This document shows, piece by piece, positions 1-7,246 of a stretch of DNA of 36,841 bases. The stretch's first letter is position 1. Each line of letters begins with the position of its first letter. The translations under genes and the position numbers were made by a program. Below the pieces are notes generated by a model that searched no databases, was not told where the DNA came from, and saw only the letters and a list, made by a program, of their open reading frames with translations. Location: contig JAHLWH010000107.1 in the NCBI GenBank assembly GCA_019058015.1, positions 1 through 36,841 of the forward strand. The letters are read 5' to 3'. The stretch is from Promethearchaeota archaeon (GTDB lineage Archaea > Asgardarchaeota > Lokiarchaeia > Sigyniarchaeales > SOKP01).

Positions 1-1
1 G

Positions 2-382
2 GGAAGTACTTTATTAGCTTTAAACGAGTATGATAGATTTTACTCCATGATGACAACGTATCTACAGAAAATTGCTAGTAAACTAAATAAAAAGGTGTTC
101 TACTTTGATTTTGTATTCCTTGAAAAAACTGGAAAATTCCATAGATATAAGAGTCGAGTATACAAACTCCAATCAGGGTCTTACCTTAAATTAGATTTCA
201 CCAAAATAGGAAGTGATGAATATAGACAGAATCTTTCACGGATGTATGAGGCTTTAATGGACGTAGCACATATAAGATTGTTAGGTTCTGAAGAATTAAA
301 TGGGAATCCTTCACTAAAATTCCTTAGAATAGATACATACGCTCTAAATTTCTCTTTCATTTGTTTTAACAATTATTTTTAA
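2..382 (+). CDS. C-terminal part of an unknown protein, cut by the window edge
   Basis: The reading frame is open from the first bases of the window, with 15 sense codons before the first ATG at 47, and ends with TAA at 380-382. The ATG at 47 could be the start of a 111-aa protein, but the open upstream frame and the lack of a visible promoter or Shine-Dalgarno site make a gene starting outside the window more likely. The visible part is basic and rich in Tyr, Phe and Lys, with alternating beta-like stretches and no motif I recognise. No function is proposed. Confidence 0.45.
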   Translation, partial: GSTLLALNEYDRFYSMMTTYLQKIASKLNKKVFYFDFVFLEKTGKFHRYKSRVYKLQSGSYLKLDFTKIGSDEYRQNLSRMYEALMDVAHIRLLGSEELNGNPSLKFLRIDTYALNFSFICFNNYF

Positions 383-538
383 GCAATAAATCTATTACTT
401 GTTAATATTATGATCATTTTCCTTTATAAATAAAATCCTTATTAACCTAGCCCCGATTTATTGTGGTTTTCTTAGAGATTTTTTATCTTTAGTTATATAG
501 AATGATGTCCATTAAGATTTGATCATTTTTTTTGGAAA

Positions 539-1180
539 TTATTTCAATCTTCTGAAATATATGTTATAATATGATTTTCTAATAAAATAGAGCGGATTTA
601 CGCCATTACTAATTTCTTCTAAATCTTTTTTCTCTAATGTTAAAATAACCTTACCCCCACTAATTGTATCTCTTATTTTTCTCCTTGCGGCCTCATCTTG
701 GTTTCTTCCAGTGATACCTTCCCTTGAAATAATAATACCTCCTCTCAAATTTTTGATTCTTAATTTCTCGATAAAAGTGCTAACTTGCGAGGAGCTAACT
801 TTCTCATATCGATTTTTACACTCAACAATAAAAATTGAGCCTAATATTTCTAAAATATTCATATAATTTGAGATTATTTCAACAATTAGATCTATTTCCT
901 CAGCTTCTGTCTCAACATCCATTCCCGCAACTCTAAAACATGGGATTAAATTAAATAGTTTTTCTGTTAAATTTTCTAATGCTCTCCCTTTTATTTGATT
1001 AGATATATTTCCTCCTTCGTAAGAGTGAACAAATTTCTTAAATGCTCGACGATAATTATTTAAAAGAATAGCATCCTCTATTTTCTCGCCAGAATTAAAA
1101 CAATAATAAAAAGGACTTAGTTGATCGAAATTCAATTTGGGATATTTAGTTAATTTATTTAATACTTTCTTTTTTACCAA
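539..1180 (-). CDS. PD-(D/E)XK nuclease, Mrr/restriction-endonuclease-like
   Basis: A 213-aa protein with the order of elements of the restriction-endonuclease-like fold: a helix with KGRALE (about residues 64-69), a strand with EIDLIVE (about 95-101) supplying the metal-binding Asp, and a strand with IVECKN (about 117-122) supplying the E-x-K pair. A later GGIIISREG stretch resembles the last core strand of Mrr-type enzymes. Known members cut DNA, often in defence or repair; the substrate cannot be told here. The start is the TTG at 1180. The frame stays open about 29 codons upstream with protein-like sequence but no ATG, GTG or TTG, so the N-terminus is uncertain. No methyltransferase or motor gene is adjacent, so this is not an obvious complete restriction system. 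Confidence 0.65.
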   Translation of the reverse strand: MVKKKVLNKLTKYPKLNFDQLSPFYYCFNSGEKIEDAILLNNYRRAFKKFVHSYEGGNISNQIKGRALENLTEKLFNLIPCFRVAGMDVETEAEEIDLIVEIISNYMNILEILGSIFIVECKNRYEKVSSSQVSTFIEKLRIKNLRGGIIISREGITGRNQDEAARRKIRDTISGGKVILTLEKKDLEEISNGVNPLYFIRKSYYNIYFRRLK

Positions 1181-1351
1181 GTATGATTTAATCTCTAATC
1201 TTTTAATATTGTCTTGGCAAAATCTTTGTAATTTATAATAATTCTGTAAAATCTCTAAAAAAAATTACAGTTTTAAATATCAAAAATAACAAGAATCTAA
1301 TGGATAGAGAACTTGAGAATTATGATTTAAAAAATTAACATTACAATTCTT

Positions 1352-1582
1352 TTATAAAAAGAGATACTCTTTTAATTCAGGTTTTAACTCAGATATACTA
1401 AAAGCATCATTCCATACCGGAACATCTTTCATAACTTCTCCAAATTTATCTAAATATTGTTTAGAGAATTGTATGACAAAAAAGTGTTCCCAAACATAAG
1501 ATTGCTCGATAAAATCCGTGTTTCGTACCAAATCACGAACATTTTCTTTCTGTATTTCATTCCTATCATACCTTAATCTCAC
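1352..1582 (-). CDS. Small hypothetical protein, 76 aa
   Basis: A 76-aa charged soluble protein with ATG start, 43 bases downstream of the ribbon-helix-helix gene on the same strand, so probably co-transcribed with it. It has a central aromatic stretch (SYVWEHFFVIQF, about residues 28-39) and an acidic C-terminus, and matches no family I recognise. The order 'DNA-binding protein, then small protein' is that of many toxin-antitoxin pairs, but no toxin motif is visible, so that role is only a possibility. Confidence 0.5.
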   Translation of the reverse strand: MRLRYDRNEIQKENVRDLVRNTDFIEQSYVWEHFFVIQFSKQYLDKFGEVMKDVPVWNDAFSISELKPELKEYLFL

Positions 1583-1625
1583 GACTTTAATTTTTCTTCA
1601 CCTTTTATATTTAATTCTTCTTTTT

Positions 1626-2051
1626 TTAATCCTTTTTAGGAGAAATATAATCCCCGTCAATCACAACATTTAACTTATCATTATTATTAATTATTAAACT
1701 CAACAGATTTGCTCGATTCACTTCTATAAGCTCCACAAGATCATCAATTTTAATTCTTGCTACCTCTTTAATAACATTTTTAATATCATTAAGCTTGGTT
1801 ATATCTTCTTTTGTTGATATGATTTCACGCCTTATTCCCGCCACATCTATCCCATATACATTTTTTATATCTTCTAAATTATCATTTATCCATGTTTTAA
1901 TGATGAAATTAATAACTCCAGACTGACTTTTTCCAAGAGTTCCAACTAAATTTTTTACAATTTTGCTATAGAATAAATCCAAATTTGCAGTAATTCTGTC
2001 GGATACTATAGTTTTTTCTATTGAATCATCAACAAATTCTTTTTCAGGCAT
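1626..2051 (-). CDS. Ribbon-helix-helix-like DNA-binding protein with helical C-terminus
   Basis: A 141-aa protein. Residues about 14-53 fit a ribbon-helix-helix domain: a short strand (TIVSDRITANL), a helix, then LGKSQSGVINFIIKTWI, matching the 'lgkSrSevIrflI' second helix of CopG/NikR-type regulators. Residues 70-125 are predicted helical and may mediate oligomerisation. Such proteins bind palindromic operators as dimers and often repress their own promoter. A perfect palindrome at 2136-2153 sits beside the TATA-like box of this gene, which fits autoregulation. The 76-aa gene follows after 43 bases. No ligand-binding domain is recognised. Confidence 0.55.
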   Translation of the reverse strand: MPEKEFVDDSIEKTIVSDRITANLDLFYSKIVKNLVGTLGKSQSGVINFIIKTWINDNLEDIKNVYGIDVAGIRREIISTKEDITKLNDIKNVIKEVARIKIDDLVELIEVNRANLLSLIINNNDKLNVVIDGDYISPKKD

Positions 2052-2119
2052 TATTTTTCATTAATTTTTTTTTTCAATTTAATTGATTTTTTTTTACCGA
2101 CAATAATTGGAAACAAATT

Positions 2120-2131
2120 TTTATATATAAA
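2120..2131 (-). promoter_or_regulatory. TATA-like box for the ribbon-helix-helix operon
   Basis: Read on the minus strand this is TTTATATATAAA, a near-ideal archaeal TATA box about 70 bases before the ATG at 2051. It abuts the palindrome at 2136-2153, so a protein bound there would overlap the TFB recognition region. Inferred from sequence only. Confidence 0.45.
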
Positions 2132-2135
2132 TCTT

Positions 2136-2153
2136 TGCATCATATATGATGCA
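2136..2153. promoter_or_regulatory. Perfect 18-bp palindrome, candidate operator
   Basis: TGCATCATATATGATGCA is identical to its reverse complement over all 18 bases. It lies between the divergent genes starting at 2051 and 2248, next to the TATA-like box of the minus-strand gene. Two GATCC copies follow at 2154-2163, with a GGATC at 2190-2194 that could form an outer inverted repeat. The nearby ribbon-helix-helix protein is the natural candidate to bind it. Confidence 0.5.
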
Positions 2154-2202
2154 GATCCGATCCATTTATATATCATAAGTATAATATAAGGATCGTACAA
2201 AA

Positions 2203-2212
2203 ATATTTATAT
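2203..2212 (+). promoter_or_regulatory. TATA-like box for the TFB/cyclin-like gene
   Basis: ATATTTATAT lies about 36-45 bases before the ATG at 2248, at the distance expected for a transcript with a short leader. A second TATA-like stretch at 2165-2173 is an alternative. Confidence 0.35.
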
Positions 2213-2247
2213 TAGGATTAAATTTTTGTTAAAGGTTGTGTGGTTGG

Positions 2248-2862
2248 ATGTTAGAATTAATTAATACAAAAGAGAGAGTAATTGTAGAGATAATTAATAA
2301 AGGGCAGTTGCATCTTGAAGATCTTGGGGTTCCGAAAAAGATTTCAGTTTATGCATCTTCAATTATGTTTCGATATTTGCAGGAGGGGAAAATTCCTCAG
2401 AATATTTTGAATTATTTCGTCGCTGCTTTATATATTGCTAAGCGTCATCCTTTATCTTTCCCAATGCACAAAAAGAAATCGAGGTTTTGCGGTTTATATA
2501 TGATTGAGGAGGGTTCTCTTGATTATTGTGTTAATGAAATAATCAGGACGTTGGGTTTCAGAAAGATTTTAGATGATAAGAATTACCCATATTTTTTGGA
2601 TCCGCTTGATTTGGGTTTGAAGATTATTAAAAATATGGTTGAGAAGGAATGTCAGGAGGAGTTAATGCAATTTTTTAGTAGTAGTATTCCCGTAGATGCA
2701 CAATTTTTGAGTGAGAAATTAACTACGATGGTAATTTTTGAGATGCGAGTTTTTCACGATGAGTTATTTCGGCAGATTTATGAGATTATTTATGAACTTG
2801 TATCAAGTGAGTTAAAGGAGTATAATAATTACGTAAAAATACAAAAGGAAGTTTTTATTTAG
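2248..2862 (+). CDS. Cyclin-fold protein resembling TFB/TFIIB core, no zinc ribbon
   Basis: About 204 aa from the ATG at 2248; a TTG at 2236 is an alternative start four codons earlier. Residues about 25-65 (VPKKISVYASSIMFRYLQEG, then FVAALYIAKRHP) have the helix pattern of a TFIIB/cyclin box, whose 'aaAaiYiasR' helix is matched by FVAALYIAKR. The next block (SLDYCVNEIIRTLGFRK, then a linker with Pro, then DLGLKIIKNMV) looks like the end of repeat one and start of repeat two of a TFB core. The N-terminal zinc ribbon that recruits RNA polymerase is absent, so it is not a standard TFB. It could be a diverged TFB paralog or another cyclin-fold regulator. The assignment rests on helix pattern only. 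Confidence 0.4.
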   Translation: MLELINTKERVIVEIINKGQLHLEDLGVPKKISVYASSIMFRYLQEGKIPQNILNYFVAALYIAKRHPLSFPMHKKKSRFCGLYMIEEGSLDYCVNEIIRTLGFRKILDDKNYPYFLDPLDLGLKIIKNMVEKECQEELMQFFSSSIPVDAQFLSEKLTTMVIFEMRVFHDELFRQIYEIIYELVSSELKEYNNYVKIQKEVFI

Positions 2863-2868
2863 CCCTTC

Positions 2869-2876
2869 TTTTTTTT
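2869..2876 (+). terminator. Poly-T terminator after the cyclin-fold gene
   Basis: Eight T residues begin six bases after the TAG at 2860-2862, the usual form of an archaeal intrinsic terminator. Confidence 0.45.
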
Positions 2877-2897
2877 AAGAATGAAAAAAATCCTAAG

Positions 2898-3209
2898 TTA
2901 AAAAAGATAAGAAAGTGAGATTAAAATACCTAGAAAAGCATAGGATAAAATTATTTCAACAATCAAAAGCCAAATCGTAAATGAAAGAGATTCTATAAAT
3001 TCCAGTTTATAGAGTTTTGAAACAATAAAACCACCTAGAATACAATCGATAATAAAACCGATCCAACTCCCTATTAAAAAACTTGCAAACAAAAACGATA
3101 TGATTAATATTATAATAAACAACAGAAAGTTAACAGCTAATGCGATGAAAAATGAGTCATTCCAATTCTTCCTACCTGCCCACCATTTTGTAATTAAAGT
3201 TCCAATCAC
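2898..3209 (-). CDS. Small membrane protein, three or more helices
   Basis: A 103-aa protein with hydrophobic segments at about residues 20-44, 46-65 and 77-102, probably membrane helices. The only standard start is GTG at 3209. The frame stays open upstream to 3290 and encodes another hydrophobic stretch (LLALIIGFVIGT) that would complete one more helix, yet it has no ATG, GTG or TTG. The real protein may therefore start at a rare codon, or a base may have been lost in the assembly. It ends close to the convergent cyclin-fold gene. No family is recognised. Confidence 0.5.
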   Translation of the reverse strand: MIGTLITKWWAGRKNWNDSFFIALAVNFLLFIIILIISFLFASFLIGSWIGFIIDCILGGFIVSKLYKLEFIESLSFTIWLLIVEIILSYAFLGILISLSYLF

Positions 3210-3460
3210 AAACCCTATTATTAAGGCTAATAATATACGTGTCGTATCATCAAGAGTTAATTGTAATAAGATTTTATTCCCCTTGAATTTTTAATTATTT
3301 TTTATGTCTTATCTGAAATATCAATATTTTTGAATGCTCTTATAAATAAAAAGATTTTTTTTGTAGTTAAGCAAATACAAATTGATGATATATCTATTGA
3401 TATGTATCGTAAGGATTTCTTTTTTTAGGATAGGTTGTTTAATCTTTTATCATAAAAACA

Positions 3461-3469
3461 TTTATATAT
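3461..3469 (+). promoter_or_regulatory. TATA-like box for the CBS-domain gene
   Basis: TTTATATAT lies about 50 bases upstream of the ATG at 3519, giving an expected leader of roughly 25 bases. I see no other structure in the intergenic stretch from 3295 to here. Confidence 0.45.
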
Positions 3470-3518
3470 CTTAGTTTAAGTATGTTTTACAACCAATAAT
3501 AATGAATTGGTGTATTTT

Positions 3519-4532
3519 ATGAGCAAATCTAAAAAAGAATATTATGTTCGGGATTTAATTATCGATGATGAATATGGTATAATTGATTCTAATGTTTCAA
3601 TTCAAGATGCTGCGAAAAAAATGAAGGAGCTAGGAGTGCCGGATTTAGTGGTAGTTGAAAAGGAGTCAAACAAGGTCCTTGGGGTTGTAGCTGATTTTGA
3701 TATTGTTCAGAATGTAGTTGCAGAAGGTATTGATCCAAAATCTGCAAAGGTTATTTCAGCAATGTATACAATTACTTCTGTATCTTTAGGCACTCCGGTT
3801 TCCGAAGCATTTACAAGGATGCGTGATTTACAAGTTAATGTGGTTCCCGTGGTTGAAAAAGAAAAACTTATTGGAGTATGTACAATTCAAGACTGTTGGG
3901 ATTACCTTCCAGATGTAAGTGAAGATGAAATAGGTCTTATTCCAGTTGCCGATCCAAAAAACGCAGAATTCTGGTTTACAAGTGTATGTTCAATTTTAGC
4001 GTTTGTTTTGGGTATACTTTTACCTCTTGTTGGAGTTTTTGGATACTTTTCTGCAAATCAAACAGATCTCATGAATTTTTTTGGTATGGCTGAAATTAGA
4101 GGAGGAGAAATTACTTTTTATTTATTTGAAGCGCGTGGTACGGATTTCTTTGTTCCTTTAAGTAATTTAATAGCTAGAAATGGTGCTTTATGGGCAATAT
4201 TAATAATTTGTAGTTTCTCAATACTAATTATTGGTATTATCGGCTTATTCTCTTTAATTTATACAAGTTTTTCTGATGCTAGGAATATTAAAACGGGGCG
4301 AATTGTGCGAACAGTGATTCCATGGTTAATTATTGTTATTATGATTCTTGAATGGGTATTTTTCATTGTTGGATTTATGACTGCAGCACCTCCTGTTAAT
4401 GTATTGGTTGATGGTATAGGATTATTTATGTCAATTATTTCTATGATACTATTTCTTCTGGCTATCAATCGTGACTATTTGTTCCGTCAAAAAGGAACAT
4501 CGAAGTCCATTACAGATGAGGTGTCGGTGTAA
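3519..4532 (+). CDS. CBS-domain-pair membrane protein
   Basis: About 337 aa from the ATG at 3519; an in-frame TTG at 3507 is possible. The N-terminal 130 residues hold two CBS domains: the first runs from VRDLII through GVVADFDIV, the second from VISAMYTITSV through IGVCTIQDCWDYL. CBS pairs bind adenine nucleotides or S-adenosylmethionine and act as energy sensors. Four hydrophobic segments follow, at about residues 152-177, 228-254, 264-292 and 297-319, with a longer extramembrane loop between the first two. The stop codon is two bases before the ATG of the next gene, so the pair is probably translationally coupled and may form a complex, with the CBS pair gating or sensing in the cytoplasm. 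Confidence 0.75.
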   Translation: MSKSKKEYYVRDLIIDDEYGIIDSNVSIQDAAKKMKELGVPDLVVVEKESNKVLGVVADFDIVQNVVAEGIDPKSAKVISAMYTITSVSLGTPVSEAFTRMRDLQVNVVPVVEKEKLIGVCTIQDCWDYLPDVSEDEIGLIPVADPKNAEFWFTSVCSILAFVLGILLPLVGVFGYFSANQTDLMNFFGMAEIRGGEITFYLFEARGTDFFVPLSNLIARNGALWAILIICSFSILIIGIIGLFSLIYTSFSDARNIKTGRIVRTVIPWLIIVIMILEWVFFIVGFMTAAPPVNVLVDGIGLFMSIISMILFLLAINRDYLFRQKGTSKSITDEVSV

Positions 4533-4533
4533 A

Positions 4534-6000
4534 ATGCCTCGTGGTGGCGGTGGTCGAGGTGGTGGTGGCAGCCGAGGCGGAGGTGGTTTTAGAGGTGGCG
4601 GATTTCGTGGAGGTGGTGCCAGTTTTCGAAGTAGTCGTGGACGTACGAGTGGAAGACCTTTTGGTCGAACCGGTGCTAGACGAACAGTAACTAGAAGCAC
4701 ACGAGGACCTTATAGACATAGACCTTATAGACGTTATGGTAGATATTACAGACGTTGGTATTACCCTTATTATCGACCTTGGTACCGAAGATGGTGGTAT
4801 CATCCCTGGTGGTCAGGGTATTATTATCGCCCTTGGTATTATTCTCCTGTATATGTTGGTGGAGGTATAATTTTTATTATTATATTTGCATTAATGGCAC
4901 TTCCATTACTCGGTATCGCGATAGCATTTCCTTTTGGTAATGCAGATACATCTGGTGTTGTAAATTATAGCTCAACGGAGACATTATATTATAATGAATA
5001 TTGGTATGAATATGAAAATATTAATCAAGGAAATGAAATCACTTTTTCCGTCCAATCATCGCCTAGTTTAATCAGTTTTGCCATTTGGGATCAGCCATTT
5101 GAATCATTCCCTTTAACAACTAAGTATGGATTTTTTAGTGATCAATTCACTGTTCAATCTGATAACTATGAGTACTATTCACTATATTTAAAACCTGGAT
5201 CGACAATTGATTATGATTTTAATGCGAGTAATCCTATAGATTTCTTCATTGCTGATGGATATAATTTAAATGAATGGAACTCGTATAAGAGTTATTCATT
5301 CGAATTAGAAATAAATAGTACAATGGCAGATAGTGGATCGTTACCAATTACTGCATCTATGGGATCTAAGGATTATTATCTCGTGTGGTATAATGAAGAA
5401 ATTACTGCTGTTAATGTTGAATTTATTGTTAATTATACTGCTACTGACGTGATAGACCTAACAGAGGCTGAATATTATGTGGAAGCAGTCGATATGATTT
5501 CTGAAACCTCAATTACTGCTCCTAATGATGGTAATTGGTACTTTTTCGTTTATTTCGACCCAATGAATTCACCAGAAGAATCTACATCAGTTACTTTTGA
5601 TGTGAGTTACGATACAGGGGTTAATTCTATTGATAGATGGATTGACTTTCGACCAATATTGATAATAATCGGAATAATCGTCTGTATAGTCATTATTGCA
5701 GCAGTATTAGCTAGAAGAAGCCAAAAGAAATTGAAAGCTAAAGCACCTTCTAAACCATCAGCTAAATCACCATATGTAAAGGGAAAACCTACAGCATCAG
5801 TTACTTGTGTTCGTTGTGGTTCAGAACTTCAACCGAATGACCAATTTTGTCGGAATTGTGGAGGTAAAAGAGAAGGAAGAGCAATCGGTGGTACTTCAAA
5901 AACTACACCAGCAAAATCCAAGATTTGTGCTTATTGTGGTAGTAAAATTCCAACAAAAGCCAAATTTTGTGGAGTTTGTGGCACTAAAATAGGAGAATAA
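4534..6000 (+). CDS. Membrane protein with RGG-rich N-terminus, beta-sandwich ectodomain and two zinc ribbons
   Basis: 488 aa from the ATG at 4534, one base after the preceding TAA. Residues 1-48 are Arg/Gly repeats (RGGGG units); residues 50-106 are extremely rich in Arg, Tyr and Trp. A membrane helix follows at about 109-132. The ectodomain at about 135-368 is acidic and beta-rich and contains patterns such as EYYSLYLKPGS and NWYFFVYFDP seen in emp24/GOLD-like sandwich domains. A second helix spans about 372-395. Two CxxC-CxxC zinc ribbons follow: C425/C428/C439/C442 and C465/C468/C479/C482. With two helices both termini should be cytoplasmic. RGG domains in known proteins bind RNA or form condensates; that role here is inference. 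The G-rich 5' end differs sharply in base composition from the AT-rich surroundings because of its codons. Confidence 0.75.
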   Translation: MPRGGGGRGGGGSRGGGGFRGGGFRGGGASFRSSRGRTSGRPFGRTGARRTVTRSTRGPYRHRPYRRYGRYYRRWYYPYYRPWYRRWWYHPWWSGYYYRPWYYSPVYVGGGIIFIIIFALMALPLLGIAIAFPFGNADTSGVVNYSSTETLYYNEYWYEYENINQGNEITFSVQSSPSLISFAIWDQPFESFPLTTKYGFFSDQFTVQSDNYEYYSLYLKPGSTIDYDFNASNPIDFFIADGYNLNEWNSYKSYSFELEINSTMADSGSLPITASMGSKDYYLVWYNEEITAVNVEFIVNYTATDVIDLTEAEYYVEAVDMISETSITAPNDGNWYFFVYFDPMNSPEESTSVTFDVSYDTGVNSIDRWIDFRPILIIIGIIVCIVIIAAVLARRSQKKLKAKAPSKPSAKSPYVKGKPTASVTCVRCGSELQPNDQFCRNCGGKREGRAIGGTSKTTPAKSKICAYCGSKIPTKAKFCGVCGTKIGE

Positions 6001-6035
6001 CTAGTTAAATAATATTTAAACGTTAATTTATAAAA

Positions 6036-6051
6036 TTTTTTTTCTTTTTTT
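6036..6051 (+). terminator. Double poly-T terminator after the CBS/RGG operon
   Basis: Eight T, one C and seven T residues lie 36-51 bases after the stop codon at 6000, a typical archaeal termination signal for the two-gene operon. Confidence 0.45.
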
Positions 6052-6173
6052 GCTTATTAAATTTCATTTAAAGCATATATGTAATATTGTATATGTCTAA
6101 AAAGAAATAAAAATAGAAAAAATAAAAATCATTAGAACTATAGAAATTAATCGATTATTGAGATGCAAGTAAT

Positions 6174-7097
6174 TTGATTAGGTCTGAAATTAAAGAAATG
6201 ATACAAGATTTAAAAAAAAATAATACTTCTGGTGCAAATGAACTAATAGATGATGCTTATGAAATAATAAAAAGACAATTGGAACTGATATCGGATCCAA
6301 ATAAAGATATTAAAGAACTTATAATTGAGCTTTCAAAAAAGATTATTGAATCTCGCCCTAGTATGGCGACACTTATCAATTTTATCGGGTACTTTATTCA
6401 CGATTTAGAAACCTTTACTAAAAAAGCTCTGTTCCAAAAACTAAATAATTATTTAAAAGAAAAAAATAAGAGAAAAAAAGCCCTTGAACAAGAATTCCTT
6501 ATTTTTCTAAAAAACTTTAATAAAAAAGATATGAAAATTATGTTGATTTCTTATAGTTCAACTATCACTAATCTTCTAATCAAACTAAAGGAGTATAATT
6601 TTGAACTTTTTATCTTAGAATCAAGACCACTTCTTGAGGGACATACCGTTGCTGAAGTTTTATCATCTCATTTCAAAACAAATCTCATAATCGACGCTGC
6701 CATGGGAAAATTCATTAATCAAATTAATTTAGTCTTAGTTGGTATTGATAGTATCTTAAAAAATGGGGCAATAATAAACAAGATAGGAACGTATCCTTTA
6801 GCAAATTTAGCTAAGGGAAAAGGTATTGATGTATATGCTGTTGGTGACTCGTTTAAATATAATCTTAGAAGTCATTATGGTGAAGAGATTCTCATAGAAA
6901 GAAAACCAACACAAGAGATTTATAATAAAACGATACAAAATAAATTGTTAGAAATTCAAAATTATTATTTTGATATTACTCCTTCAAAATACATTACAGG
7001 GATAATTTCCGATTTAGGAGTATTAGAAATTCAAGAATTTTTAAATATTATAAAAGTTAATCTACCAATTGATTGGTTTAAATCTTTTTATGAATGA
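6174..7097 (+). CDS. eIF2B-alpha-like / ribose-1,5-bisphosphate isomerase family protein
   Basis: 307 aa from a TTG at 6174; an ATG at 6198 is the alternative, but the N-terminal helix aligns better with the longer form. The C-terminal half has the family signature: ESRPLLEGHTVA (149-160), DAAMG (174-178), VGIDSILKNGAIINKIGT (189-206), AVGDSFKYN (222-230) and ITGIISDLGVL near the end. In archaeal ribose-1,5-bisphosphate isomerase a catalytic Cys and Asp are needed. Here the Cys position, in the ISYSST segment at 125-130, appears to be Ser126, while the Asp of VGxD (D192) is kept. eIF2B-alpha also lacks the Cys. The protein may thus be a regulatory eIF2B-type subunit rather than an AMP-pathway isomerase. 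It stands alone between the RGG operon and the selenoprotein candidates. Confidence 0.75.
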   Translation: MIRSEIKEMIQDLKKNNTSGANELIDDAYEIIKRQLELISDPNKDIKELIIELSKKIIESRPSMATLINFIGYFIHDLETFTKKALFQKLNNYLKEKNKRKKALEQEFLIFLKNFNKKDMKIMLISYSSTITNLLIKLKEYNFELFILESRPLLEGHTVAEVLSSHFKTNLIIDAAMGKFINQINLVLVGIDSILKNGAIINKIGTYPLANLAKGKGIDVYAVGDSFKYNLRSHYGEEILIERKPTQEIYNKTIQNKLLEIQNYYFDITPSKYITGIISDLGVLEIQEFLNIIKVNLPIDWFKSFYE

Positions 7098-7155
7098 TAT
7101 TTTTTTAATATTCCTTTAAATAAATCGTAATTAATATTTATTAATTCTTAGAATT

Positions 7156-7167
7156 AAGCTTAAATAA
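7156..7167 (+). promoter_or_regulatory. BRE/TATA-like promoter element of the selenoprotein operon
   Basis: AAGCTTAAATAA lies about 80 bases upstream of the ATG at 7247. The same 12 bases recur at 8049-8060, about 49 bases upstream of the next gene, which supports a promoter function. A 6-codon frame (MKSIEI) at 7200-7220 with an AGGTG upstream lies in the leader; whether it is translated is unknown. Confidence 0.4.
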
Positions 7168-7232
7168 TAACCATAATACTTTTTTAGGTGTAATAAAAAA
7201 TGAAATCAATAGAAATTTAAATTTTATAAAAC

Positions 7233-7242
7233 AAAGGAGGTG
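7233..7242 (+). promoter_or_regulatory. Strong Shine-Dalgarno site deciding the start at 7247
   Basis: AAAGGAGGTG ends four bases before the ATG at 7247. It is the best match to the 16S anti-Shine-Dalgarno sequence noticed in the window. It shows that the ATG opens a really translated gene even though a TGA follows after 30 codons. Confidence 0.65.
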
Positions 7243-7246
7243 TAAT

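Noticed and set aside
1352..2051. A definite toxin-antitoxin module
   Set aside because: Gene order and operator fit, but the 76-aa protein shows no toxin motif, so it is kept only as a possibility.
4449..4803. Two minus-strand frames rich in Pro/Arg and Ser/Thr opposite the RGG region
   Set aside because: They are mirror products of the repetitive GGT/CGA-rich coding strand, with no start signals and no plausible protein composition.
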